Shown here: positions 39,547-48,060 of the stretch, in pieces
Layout: each line of letters opens with the position of its first letter
Position numbering within the stretch: the first letter of the stretch is position 1
Assembly: GCF_033060595.1 (NCBI RefSeq)
Contig: NZ_CP133038.1
Coordinates: 744,001 to 808,000 of the forward strand
Source: Pyramidobacter sp. YE332
GTDB lineage: Bacteria; Synergistota; Synergistia; Synergistales; Dethiosulfovibrionaceae
Length of the DNA stretch: 64,000 nt
Direction: 5' to 3'
The notes under the pieces: generated by a model
What the model was told of the DNA's origin: nothing
Database searches by the model: none
Seen by the model: the letters and a program-made list of their open reading frames with translations, nothing else
Program-made: the position numbers and the translations under genes

Positions 39547-41774
39547 TAATAACGTCGAAGCGAAATTCAAGATCGCCGACACCGGGACCGGAACGAAAAC
39601 CATTACCGCCGACAAAACGGGAACGGAAATCATCACGTTCGCCGGCGACGGCAACATCATCGAATCCGAAGTTGGCACGGCTGGCGTGAAGTACAAAGTC
39701 AACACCGCCAACCTGAACACCGCCATCAACAACCAGATCGCCAGCAATACCACCGTGCAGAACCTCGCCGGCGGCTTCACCGTCAGCAACGAAGCCGGAA
39801 CGAAACAGGACATTACCCTCGGTGGTGCGTCCAAAAAGAACATCAAGTTCGCAGGCGAAACCGGCAAGATCGACGTGACCGTAGCGGCCGACGGAAGCGA
39901 CGGCGCGAAAGTGACTGTGTCGGCCAACCCCAACCTCGGTCAAAACATCGACATCAGCAACAACTCCGCCATCACCACCATCACCGGCACCCTGTCCGGC
40001 GGATTGAACTTCGCCGGCAACGACGGCGCCGTCAACCGCACCCTCGGCCAGACCCTGAACCTCAAAGGCGGCCTGGCAAGCGTGACGAGTGGCGCATCCG
40101 GCAAGAACCTCGGCGTGAAAAAGAACGCCGCCGGCGACGGCTTCGACCTCGTCATGAGCGAGACCCCCGAGTTCGCCAGCGTCACAGTCAAAAGTGGCGC
40201 GAACGAAATCAAACTCAACGGCGCGACAGGCACCATCGCCGGTTTGAGCAACACCACCCTCGACGCCGGCTGGGGCGAAAACGCCCGCGCCGGACAGGCC
40301 GCCACCGAAGGCCAGCTGAAAGCCGCCGCCCTCGCCGCGGGACAGAACGCCACCTACACCATCGGCGCCGACCCCCACGGAAGCGCCCCCGGCATCCTCC
40401 TCGACAGCGCGCACAAACGCCTCGACATCATCCCCACAGGCGACGTCATCACCACCGCCGTCAGCGGACGCACCCTCAGAGTCGGCCTCGACCCCGCCAA
40501 ACTCCAGACCCTGATCAACACCACCACCGCGCCCATCACCAACATCTCCGCAAAGTTCAGCGTCAGCGACGGAGCGAGCACCCCCCACAGCCACACCGTC
40601 ACCCTTGCCCAGAACCAGACCCCCAACATCCAGTTCGTCGGCGCCTCCAACCAGATCGTCACCAACGTCACCACCACCCCCGCCGGCGGCGTCGTCACCA
40701 TCGGCCTGCACCAGGACATCCTCGACGCCATCGCCAATGGCAGCGGCGGCAGCGGCGCCTGGAACCTCCAGACCAACGGAGACACCGCCACCCCCATCGG
40801 CAACGGCGACACCGTCCAGTTCAAAAACGGCAGGAACGTCACCGTCACCCGCCCCCATAACGGCAAAGACGTCACCGTGAGCGTCGTCGACGCGCCCGTT
40901 TTTGCCGGCAAAGTGAGCGCCCAAGGCTTCGACGCAACCCACCACAAAATCGAGAACGTCAAAGCCGGAGACGTGAGCGCGGCCAGTACCGACGCCATCA
41001 ACGGAGCGCAGCTGTGGAAGGCTTCGAGCAGCCTCGCCACCCACCTCGGCGGCGGCTCCTCCGTCAACCCCGACGGCACCGTCTCCGCCCCCACCTACAA
41101 GTTCAAGTACGTGGACGGCGGCAGCTACAACACCGTCGGCGACGCCTTGAGCGCCGTAGACAAACAGTTCGGCAAAGTCTACAACAACTTCGGCAACGTC
41201 TACAACCAGATGGGCGAACTGCGGCGCGACCTCAAGAACGTCGGCGCGCTCGGCTCCGCCCTGAGTGCCTTGAAACCGATGCAGTACGACCCGCTCGAAC
41301 CCAGCCAGCTCATGGCCGGCTTCGGAACGTACAAAGGCGAATACGCCCTGGCCCTCGGCTGGGCGCACTACGTGAAAGAAGACTTCATGGTCCACGCCGG
41401 AGTGTCCGTCACCCACCACGGCGAGTCGATGGCCAACGCCGGCCTGACGTGGAAGATCGGCAGGAAAGCAGACAAGGAACAGATCCCCGAACGTTACCGC
41501 AAAGGCCCGATGAGCAGCGTCTACGTGATGCAGAAGGAGAACGCCCAGCTGCAGGCGCAGGTGGCGTCAATGGAGAAGACCAACTCCCATCAGGCCGAGG
41601 AGATCGCGGAGATGAAAGCTATGCTTACCCGCGAGATCCATGAACGGGCGGAAATGAAAGCACGCATGGCCGAGCTGGAACGTCTGCTGCGGGCGTCGAA
41701 ACGGAGATAGCGTTTCGGCTCGACGTTCCGGTCCCCGTATCGGCAATGCAAAGAGAAAGGACCGGCAATGCAGA

Positions 41775-41812
41775 GAAAAAGGGCGGAGTCTTATTCGCTC
41801 CGCCCTTCTTCT
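41775..41812 (+). terminator. Terminator after the adhesin gene
   Basis: AAGGGCGGAG and CTCCGCCCTT form a 10-bp stem with a nine-base loop followed by a T-rich tail. Confidence 0.8.
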
Positions 41813-41880
41813 TTGTTCGTTTTTTATCTGTTTCTATTTATTTTCTATCAATTTGCCATTTATTCGAGGAGGTTTTATCA

Positions 41881-42411
41881 GTGAAACGTTTGATGCAGGC
41901 GGCAGTTTTATTTCTGACATTCGCTATGTCCGCGGCGGCGTCCGCCACGGAGATCGCCGTGGTGGACACGGAAAAGCTCCTGGTCCAGTCCGAACCCGGC
42001 AAGCTGGGACGGGCCCATCTGGAGGCAGTGCAGAAAGTGCTCCAGAAAGGGTATAACGACCTGCGGGCGCTGTACCGCGGCCAGGAGAACACGGCCGAGG
42101 CGCAGAACGCGGTCGCGCAGGGACAGGCGGCGCTGGAACGGCAGATGGAAGTGGAACGCGCGGCGGTGACGTCGGTGCTGCAGTCGGAACTGATGGCGTC
42201 CGTGGAAACGTGGCGGAAGAAGAATCCGAAGTTCCACGCGGTGATGGCGCGTCAGCTGCTGCTCGACGCGGCGCCCAGGCTGGACGTCACCGACGCCGTG
42301 CTGAAGGAGATGAACAGGCGCAGGCCGAAGTTCGCCGCCCTTCCCACGGTGACGGTGAAGAAGCCGGAAGTCCCCGCCAAGGCGGAACAGGCGTCTGCGG
42401 AAGCGAAGTAA
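41881..42411 (+). CDS. OmpH/Skp-like periplasmic chaperone
   Basis: The product (176 residues) has a signal peptide (VKRLMQAAVLFLTFAMSAAA, cut near SAT), then the Skp-like start TEIAVVDTEKLL. Long charged helices (residues about 40-105) would form the tentacle coiled coil. Skp proteins hold unfolded outer-membrane proteins in the periplasm. The C-terminal part (residues 105-150) differs from classical Skp. GTG 41881 is chosen for the GAGGAGG site and the signal peptide. Its place directly after a large YadA-type adhesin suggests it helps that protein cross the periplasm. Confidence 0.75.
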   Translation: MKRLMQAAVLFLTFAMSAAASATEIAVVDTEKLLVQSEPGKLGRAHLEAVQKVLQKGYNDLRALYRGQENTAEAQNAVAQGQAALERQMEVERAAVTSVLQSELMASVETWRKKNPKFHAVMARQLLLDAAPRLDVTDAVLKEMNRRRPKFAALPTVTVKKPEVPAKAEQASAEAK

Positions 42412-42440
42412 CGGCCGAAACAGGAAAAACGGAACGACAG

Positions 42441-42493
42441 GATCCCCGAGCGGGGGAGGCGCAAAAAATGCGTCCCCCGATCGGGGATCTTTT
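42441..42493. terminator. Bidirectional terminator between the chaperone and LysR
   Basis: GATCCCCGAGCGGGGGAGGCGC pairs with GCGTCCCCCGATCGGGGATC (a few mismatches) around an A-rich loop. It separates two convergent genes. Confidence 0.8.
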
Positions 42494-42523
42494 CGTCAGG
42501 GCTGGCGGGCGGCCGAAGCGGGC

Positions 42524-43408
42524 TCATACGTGATACGGAAGCGTGCGCAGGAACGCGTCGAGATGCCGTTCGAAGCGGGCGATCATCTTCGTCCGCCCGC
42601 TGCCGGGCGATTTGTGGAGGATGAGGAAGCATTCGCGGTCCGGGGGGTTTTCGGCAAAGGCGTGGATCTCGATTTCCTGAGTGTCTCGATAGGCCGCGAC
42701 GACGGATTCCGGGCACATGGCCCATGTCCCCGGCGCCAGGTAATTCAGCAGCGCCGCCGGCGTGTCGACGTGGACGACGGGATGGGTCGACGGGTTCCAC
42801 CAGTAATCGTGCCACTGCTGGATGGTTGGGCTCCAGGCGAGATAAATTTCGTCCTGCTTGCGAAGCTGCTGCGGATGAACGGCGTGTTCGTTCCAGGGGC
42901 TGCCGGGGCGGCAGATCATGGAGATGGGTTCGCGCAGGACGGAGCGGGTGACGATGTTGACGTAACGGGCGTCGCGAAAGACGAAGCCGACGTCGGCTTC
43001 TTTGTTGTCGACCAGGTCGTATATCTCCAGCGACTGCTGGGTGCGCAGGCGCGGAAAATAGCCGAGGCCCGGGAGCCGCTTCAAGAAAGGTCCCAGCACG
43101 AAGTTGATCAAACTGTCCGGACTGGCGATGACCAGCGACTGATCCGGTTCCGTGTCCTTTAAGCGGAGGATTTCCTGATAGCTGTTCTCCCACTTTTCCG
43201 CCAGTTCGAGAAAGCGCATGCCCTGTGCCGTGATTTCGACGCGGCGGATTCCCTTCTGCCGATCGATCAGTTTGATGCCCAGCTCCTGTTCGAGGCGCAA
43301 AAGTCTCTGGCTGATGGCGGACTGCGAGAGCAGCAGCGCCTGCGACGCCTGGGTGATGCTGCGGCTGCTGATGATGGCGCGGAAAAGTTCGATATCGAAA
43401 GAGTCCAT
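42524..43408 (-). CDS. LysR-family transcriptional regulator
   Basis: The product (294 residues) has the N-terminal winged helix (FRAIISSRSITQASQALLLS, then the QSAISQRLLRLEQELG recognition region) and a C-terminal effector-binding domain of the periplasmic-binding fold. ATG 43408 has GGAGACAGGAG upstream. Before the IS30/IS5 insertion it stood divergent to the aminotransferase-RraA-symporter genes that now begin at 46127. That layout suggests it controls them in response to a substrate such as an amino or dicarboxylic acid. The intergenic stretch is AT-rich. Confidence 0.9.
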   Translation of the reverse strand: MDSFDIELFRAIISSRSITQASQALLLSQSAISQRLLRLEQELGIKLIDRQKGIRRVEITAQGMRFLELAEKWENSYQEILRLKDTEPDQSLVIASPDSLINFVLGPFLKRLPGLGYFPRLRTQQSLEIYDLVDNKEADVGFVFRDARYVNIVTRSVLREPISMICRPGSPWNEHAVHPQQLRKQDEIYLAWSPTIQQWHDYWWNPSTHPVVHVDTPAALLNYLAPGTWAMCPESVVAAYRDTQEIEIHAFAENPPDRECFLILHKSPGSGRTKMIARFERHLDAFLRTLPYHV

Positions 43409-43469
43409 TCTCCTGTCTCCCCGGGGAATAAATAGTGATTTTATTGATATTAAACATTAAAATTATTCG

Positions 43470-43546
43470 TTGGACGTTGTAATTAGCCAATGATACCATA
43501 AAAAAATAAAAAGATACATGATAATAATATATGAAGGAGGCGTCGG
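43470..43546 (+). promoter_or_regulatory. Original promoter and displaced ribosome-binding site of the 46127 aminotransferase
   Basis: A weak promoter (TTGGAC at 43470, TACCAT at 43494) and a strong Shine-Dalgarno (GAAGGAGG at 43533-43540) are followed by CGTCGG at 43541-43546. The same CGTCGG stands at 46119-46124, two bases before ATG 46127. Joining the two gives GGAGG, eight bases, ATG. The insertion therefore split the ribosome-binding site from its start codon. Confidence 0.75.
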
Positions 43547-43627
43547 CTTGAAATTCTTCAAGGTAAATGCAACGCAACATCCGGTACCCCGTTGCATTAA
43601 ATCTGAATTAAAAGGAGCTTGCATTTA

Positions 43628-44507
43628 GGGCTTGTTTAAAAAACGTCAAAGTTGCCTAAATCGATCCAATCGCTTAAACTTTTCTCATGGAAGAGAGAAG
43701 ATATGAACTGACCTCCAGCGAGTGGAATCGAATCAAGAGAATGCTGCCGCCCGAACACCCGAAATCAGGTCAACGTGGACGCCCGGCAAAATACGATAAC
43801 CGCAGGATCATCAATGGGATTCTGTGGCTTGCCAGAAGTGGAGCGCCATGGAGAGATCTTCCGGAGCGTTACGGCAAATGGCAGGCAGTTTACGCACGTT
43901 TCAGGCTGTGGAAACAGCGGGGAATATTCGAGGCGATCTTTGCCGCCCTAAGCGCTGATGCCGACATGGAAAATCTCTCTATCGACTCCACGTCCTGCAA
44001 AGTACATCAAAGTGCCAACGGGAGAGGGAAAACCCCGGAAGGGGGAAAAAAGGGGCTCAAGCGATTGGCATGTCCAGAGGCGGCAAGAATACGAAAATTC
44101 ATGCGATAGTAGATGGTTTAGGCAATCCGCTGGCGCTCCTGCTCAGTCCCGGCAATGACCACGATTCCCGCCATGCCGTGTCCTTGCTCGGGCAAGCGGA
44201 AATCAGAGGGAGCAACGTCATCGGCGATAAGGCTTACGGTTCGCAAGCCATCAGAGAGTACATTACTTCTCGGGAGGGAAGTTACACTATCCCGCCGAAG
44301 AGCGATAATCCCGAACCGTGGTTTATAGATGAGCATGTTTACAAGGAACGACACTTGGTTGAATGTTTCTTTCAGAAAATCAAATGGTTCCGTAGAATTT
44401 TCACCCGCTATGACAAACTTGACGCTTCGTTTTTCGCTTTTGTTCTTGTCGCTGCCAGTGTTATTTTATTGAAATAATACAAGCTGAAATGTTTTTTAAA
44501 CAAGCCC
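43628..44507 (+). mobile_element. IS5-family element (IS427-like), copy 2, inside IS30 copy 2
   Basis: The 880-bp sequence and inverted repeats are those of copy 1. It is flanked by TA (43626-43627, 44508-44509). Comparison with IS30 copy 1 shows the empty site GCATTTAGTCTGAATT, which proves a simple insertion with TA duplication. It lies between the left end of IS30 and its transposase gene. Confidence 0.95.
43687..44477 (+). CDS. IS5-family transposase, made by -1 frameshifting (copy 2)
   Basis: The two frames (43687-44109 and the -1 frame to 44477) encode the same residues as the copy at 38726-39516. The slippery heptamer A AAA AAG is at 44046-44052. The fused product has about 263 residues with an apparently intact DDE core, so this copy could supply transposase for both elements. 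Confidence 0.9.
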
Positions 44508-44570
44508 TAGTCTGAATTGATGAAAGACCTTTCTTACGAGACAACAGATCTCGGAAAGGAGTTCATCATC

Positions 44571-45863
44571 ATGAACAAACATTTGACTCTGGCTGAAAGA
44601 AAAGCCATTGAAAGCGCCCTCAACCGGCGAGAATCTCTCAGAAGTATTGCCTCAACAGTTCTGAAGTCGCCGAGTACGATCTCCAGAGAGATCAGAAAAC
44701 ATGCAGAGACTGTCTTCAAAGGCTGTTATGGCCGGACAGCAAACTGCTGCCTTCACCGGTATGACTGCTCCGTTACTTCCCTTTGTAACACCTCTCCGAA
44801 ATGCCGTTCACTGTGTTTCCGGTGCTCAAGATGTAATACGATGTGTCCTGACTTTAAGGAGGAGGTCTGCCCGCAGCTTTCGGTTCCTCCGTATGTCTGT
44901 AACGGCTGCCCCAACCGTCACCGCTGCACTTTAAAAAAACGGATCTATTCTGCTAAATCTGCAAATGACTCTTACGAGAAAACTTTGCATGAGGCTCGTG
45001 AAGGCTTCAATATCTCCGATGCCGAGCTTGCAGATATTGATTCTTTTTTCTCTCCTCTCATCAAACAGGGGCAGTCTCTCTATCATATTATCCGTAATAA
45101 TCGAGATACTGTTCCCTGTTCTGAAAGTACCGCCAGACGGCTCCTGCTTTCGGGTATTTTAGAGGCACGGAAAATAGACTTGCCCCGAGCTGTCCGTTTT
45201 AAGAAGAGAAAGGGAAAAAGAAATAACATGAAGGTGGATAAAAAATGTCGTGAAGGCCGTACCTACAATGATTTTCTCTCTTTTTCGGAGAAACATCCGG
45301 ACATGCTTATTACCGAAATCGACAGTGTCGTTGGCACCGCAGGAGGAAAAGTTCTTCTGACTGTCATCTTAAGAAACTGCAACTTTATGCTGGCTTTTTT
45401 GAGAGATAAAAATACTGCTCAATCTGTTGAGCAGATTTTTACAATGCTCTTCACTCTTCTGGGCAGGAAACGCTATAAGTCCATGTTTCAGGTCCTTCTT
45501 GCTGACAACGGTACAGAGTTTTCCAATCCGACGGCTATCGAAAAAGGTCCGGACGGAGAAAGAAAATCATATATGTTCTATTGCAATCCACAAGCACCGC
45601 AGGAAAAACCGAAGGTTGAAAATAATCATACTCTCATTCGAAGGATCCTTCCCAAGGGAACAACTTTCGACAATTTATCCCAAACTGATATCAACCTGAT
45701 GATGTCTCATATAAACTCATACGGGAGGAAAAAATTTAACGGAAAATCTCCTGCAGAGATCTTTATCAACCTGTATGGCGAGGATGTATTGCATTTACTC
45801 GGACTCGAACTTATTCCGCCACAGGATATCTGTTTAAAGCGGACTCTTCTCGCCGGTAAATAA
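44571..45863 (+). CDS. IS30-family transposase (intact)
   Basis: The product (430 residues) begins MNKHLTLAERKAIESALNRR with the IS30 helix-turn-helix, followed by a second one (SPSTISREIRKH). A cysteine-rich zinc-binding region (residues about 55-120) and a DDE catalytic domain follow, with EIDSVVG, LADNGTEF and VENNHTLIRR. The C-terminal INSYGRKKFNGKSPAEIF is typical. ATG 44571 follows AAGGAG; an upstream ATG at 44517 is in frame but lacks such a site. The seven-A run at 44933-44939 keeps the frame that is lost in copy 1. Confidence 0.93.
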   Translation: MNKHLTLAERKAIESALNRRESLRSIASTVLKSPSTISREIRKHAETVFKGCYGRTANCCLHRYDCSVTSLCNTSPKCRSLCFRCSRCNTMCPDFKEEVCPQLSVPPYVCNGCPNRHRCTLKKRIYSAKSANDSYEKTLHEAREGFNISDAELADIDSFFSPLIKQGQSLYHIIRNNRDTVPCSESTARRLLLSGILEARKIDLPRAVRFKKRKGKRNNMKVDKKCREGRTYNDFLSFSEKHPDMLITEIDSVVGTAGGKVLLTVILRNCNFMLAFLRDKNTAQSVEQIFTMLFTLLGRKRYKSMFQVLLADNGTEFSNPTAIEKGPDGERKSYMFYCNPQAPQEKPKVENNHTLIRRILPKGTTFDNLSQTDINLMMSHINSYGRKKFNGKSPAEIFINLYGEDVLHLLGLELIPPQDICLKRTLLAGK

Positions 45864-46054
45864 CGGCTCCTTTTTAATTTCTTGATTGCATTAACTCTGA
45901 ACTGAAAATTTTGCTTTCAGTTGAGGATCACTTTTGTATGCACTTTTTTCGGACAATTTCCTCGTAACAGCTTTTCATCCCCTTGAATTTGTTCCGTTAG
46001 CGCAATCTTGATCGTTATTATGTGTTCGTAATGACTGCTTGCTGCTTTTGTCCT

Positions 46055-46091
46055 GTCAAAGTAAATGCAACCCCGTCGCATTTACTTTGAC
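46055..46091. repeat. Inverted repeat near the downstream end of IS30 copy 2
   Basis: GTCAAAGTAAATGC and GCATTTACTTTGAC again form a 14-bp stem with a nine-base loop, equal to 13000-13036 in copy 1. It is part of a set of GTAAATGCAA-type motifs near both ends of the element. Confidence 0.7.
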
Positions 46092-46126
46092 GAGGTTGCA
46101 TTTACTCTGAAAATTTACCGTCGGAT

Positions 46127-47308
46127 ATGTCTTTGAATTTGAACCGGGAGATCGCTGCGATCGTTCCGTCGGCTTCGATGGTGACCATGGCCAAAGCGAA
46201 AAGGCTGAAAGCCGTGGATGCGGAGATCGTGGATCTGGCCGGAGGCGAACCGGATTTCGATACGCCGAAGAAGATCTGCGACGAACTGTTCCGTCAGATC
46301 AACGCCGGCTATACGCACTACACCGTGGGCAACGGCCTGCCGGAGCTGCGCGAGAAGATTGCGGCCAAGCTCCGTACCGAGAACGGCTGCGCCGGCTATG
46401 ACGCCGACAGCGTGATCGTCACGCCGGGCGGCAAGTACGCCATTTACGCCGCTGTGCGTGCGCTGGTGAATCCCGGCGACGAGGTCATGTACCTGACGCC
46501 GGGCTGGGTGTCGTATCCGGCCATCGCGCAGGCGGCTGCGGCCGTTTCCGTGGCGGTCCCCCTCGACCCCGACGGGGGCTACCGCATCACCGAAGAGGCT
46601 CTGGAAGCGAAGGTGACGAGCAAAACGCGCCTGCTCATTGTCAATTATCCCAACAATCCCACCGGCCGGGTGCTGACGCGCCCCGAAGCGGAAATCCTGC
46701 GCGGCTTCATGCTCCGCCACCCCGACGTCGTGCTGCTGTCCGACGAGATGTACGACAAGATCCTCTTCGACGGAAACGAGAACATCAGCCCGGCCTCCTG
46801 CGCCGACATTGCGCTGCGCGTCGTCACGGTCAACGGTTTTTCCAAATGCGTCGCCATGACGGGCTGGCGCATCGGCTACATGGCGGCTTCTCCCGGGATC
46901 GTCAAGGTGGCGGGAAAACTGTTCCAGCACACGATCTCCTGTACGAGCGGCTTCATCCAGAAAGCCGCGGCGATGGCCTTTAAATGCGGCGAGGAGATCG
47001 AAGCGATGCGCCGCACATATCAGGAGCGCCGCGACTTTTTTGTCGGCGGGCTGAACGCCGTTCCCGGCGTGCACTGCGAGATGCCTGAGGGGGCTTTTTA
47101 TGCCTGGACGAAATTCGATCTGCCCGGCATGGATTCGAACCAGGGCGGCGAGTATATCCTGAACAACGCCAAGGTGGTGGGCGTGCCCGGCGTTTCTTAT
47201 GGGGAAGAAAAGGGCTGCTGGATGCGTTTTTCCTTTGCGACCGACGACGCGCAGCTGCGCCGTGCCGTGGAGAACATCGCGAGAATGATGAAAGGGCTGA
47301 GAAAATAA
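46127..47308 (+). CDS. PLP-dependent aminotransferase, class I (ribosome-binding site displaced)
   Basis: The product (393 residues) is an aspartate-aminotransferase-type enzyme. It shows VDLAGGEPDFDTP, YTHYTVGNGLPELR, NYPNNPTGRVL and the PLP-lysine motif NGFSKCVAMTGWRIGY, with a final arginine in MRFSFA. The amino-acid substrate is unknown. ATG 46127 now follows the end of IS30 copy 2 by eight bases, and no Shine-Dalgarno is visible there; the original one is at 43533. Translation is therefore probably low. The next gene starts after one base, and a dicarboxylate symporter follows, so the enzyme may feed a keto-dicarboxylate to the aldolase-like protein. Confidence 0.88.
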   Translation: MSLNLNREIAAIVPSASMVTMAKAKRLKAVDAEIVDLAGGEPDFDTPKKICDELFRQINAGYTHYTVGNGLPELREKIAAKLRTENGCAGYDADSVIVTPGGKYAIYAAVRALVNPGDEVMYLTPGWVSYPAIAQAAAAVSVAVPLDPDGGYRITEEALEAKVTSKTRLLIVNYPNNPTGRVLTRPEAEILRGFMLRHPDVVLLSDEMYDKILFDGNENISPASCADIALRVVTVNGFSKCVAMTGWRIGYMAASPGIVKVAGKLFQHTISCTSGFIQKAAAMAFKCGEEIEAMRRTYQERRDFFVGGLNAVPGVHCEMPEGAFYAWTKFDLPGMDSNQGGEYILNNAKVVGVPGVSYGEEKGCWMRFSFATDDAQLRRAVENIARMMKGLRK

Positions 47309-47309
47309 C

Positions 47310-47984
47310 ATGAGCACGATTGGCTGTCGGATCCGTACCGATTTTCCCCGTCCGCCCCGTGAACTGGTGGAACTGTTTCGCGGCGTTCCTGTGGCGAACA
47401 TCGACGACTGCATGAACCGCATGGCCGCCGTCGACGCGGCGATTCGTCCGCTGAACGCGGCGCCGCTGCTGGGCACGGCTTTTACGGTCAAGGTCGCCGA
47501 AGGCGACAACCTGATGTTCCACAAGGCCATGGACATGGCCCAGCCCGGCGACGTGTTCATGATCGACGCCGGCGGATGCACGGAACGCTCGATTTTCGGC
47601 GAGCTGATGCTGACGTACTGCAAAGTCCGCGGCGTGGCCGGCGTGGTCGTGGACGGCGCGGTGCGCGACGCCGGCGCCATCGCCGGGATGGATCTGCCTG
47701 TTTACGCGCGCGGCGTCACGCCCAACGGGCCGTACAAGAACGGCCCCGGCGAGATCAACTATCCCATTTCCCTGGGCGGCATGATCGTCACCCCCGGCGA
47801 CATCGTGGTGGGCGACGCCGACAGCGTGCTGGTGATCCGCCCCGGCGAGGCCGAGGATCTTGCCAAAGCTGCCCGCGCGGTGGTCGAGAAGGAAGCGACG
47901 ATCATGGCGGGCATTCTCAGGGGCGAATACCCGCGTCCCTGGGTGGACGCCAAGCTCGGGGAGCTGGGCTGCACGGTCGAATGA
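47310..47984 (+). CDS. RraA / HMG-aldolase-like protein
   Basis: The product (224 residues) belongs to the RraA-like fold shared by 4-hydroxy-4-methyl-2-oxoglutarate (HMG) aldolases, oxaloacetate decarboxylases and the RNase E inhibitor RraA. The aldolase-type residues are seen in the block GGCTERSIFGELM and in VDGAVRDAGAI, where Arg and Asp bind substrate and metal. With an aminotransferase before it and a dicarboxylate transporter after it, an enzymatic aldolase or decarboxylase role is much more likely than RNase control. The start follows the previous stop by one base. Confidence 0.8.
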   Translation: MSTIGCRIRTDFPRPPRELVELFRGVPVANIDDCMNRMAAVDAAIRPLNAAPLLGTAFTVKVAEGDNLMFHKAMDMAQPGDVFMIDAGGCTERSIFGELMLTYCKVRGVAGVVVDGAVRDAGAIAGMDLPVYARGVTPNGPYKNGPGEINYPISLGGMIVTPGDIVVGDADSVLVIRPGEAEDLAKAARAVVEKEATIMAGILRGEYPRPWVDAKLGELGCTVE

Positions 47985-48060
47985 CTCTTGGCCGTAAAAG
48001 AAATCGTCGCGTCCGGATGAACGAAACGGTTTTATCGCAGTTTGCAGAAGGAGGGGTATT

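Larger units (their letters stand above)
36727..39964 (+). repeat. Four copies of a ~195-base stalk module in the adhesin gene
   Basis: Modules at about 36727-36918, 37199-37393, 37874-38065 and 39770-39964 each encode GFTVSNxAGTKQxITLGGA, then KKNIxFxGExxKIxVxV and a DGAxVTVxxxPNLG segment. Two alternate versions exist (KILVEV and KIDVTV). A second repeated unit ([19 protein letters not shown]) occurs near 37680 and 39570. Such near-identical blocks allow slippage or recombination that changes stalk length. Confidence 0.85.
35480..41710 (+). pseudogene. Trimeric autotransporter adhesin (YadA type), interrupted by IS5
   Basis: Without the insertion and its TA duplication (882 bases) the gene encodes about 1782 residues in one frame. 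It has a basic signal peptide, then about 14 YadA-head repeats (S-x-A-[IMLV]-G every 14-16 residues, residues about 45-275), and a neck (GTDNDDAVNVAQLKR). A long stalk of repeated modules follows, then a second neck ([19 protein letters not shown]) and a YadA anchor barrel ([19 protein letters not shown] to [10 protein letters not shown]). About 80 further residues of predicted coiled coil come after the barrel, which is unusual. As it stands, the frame stops at 38698 after about 1072 residues and lacks the anchor. ATG 35480 fits the ribosome-binding site better than ATG 35474. Confidence 0.9.
43547..46118 (+). mobile_element. IS30-family insertion sequence, copy 2, carrying a nested IS5
   Basis: The element would be about 1.69 kb without the IS5 copy at 43628-44507. 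The ends carry TGAAATTCTTCAAGGTAAATGCAAC and GTTGCATTTACTCTGAAAATTTAC in inverted relation, split here only by alignment gaps. A six-base duplication CGTCGG flanks it (43541-43546, 46119-46124). It is nearly identical to copy 1 (12970-14659) in the opposite orientation. The transposase gene is intact. Confidence 0.9.

Noticed and set aside
36727-39964. Repeated blocks as a CRISPR-like or satellite array
   Set aside because: The repeats are in frame, encode adhesin stalk modules and have variable lengths, so they are protein repeats.
42210-42533. Plus-strand frame overlapping the end of the Skp-like gene
   Set aside because: It runs out of frame through the gene and the terminator and has no ribosome-binding site.
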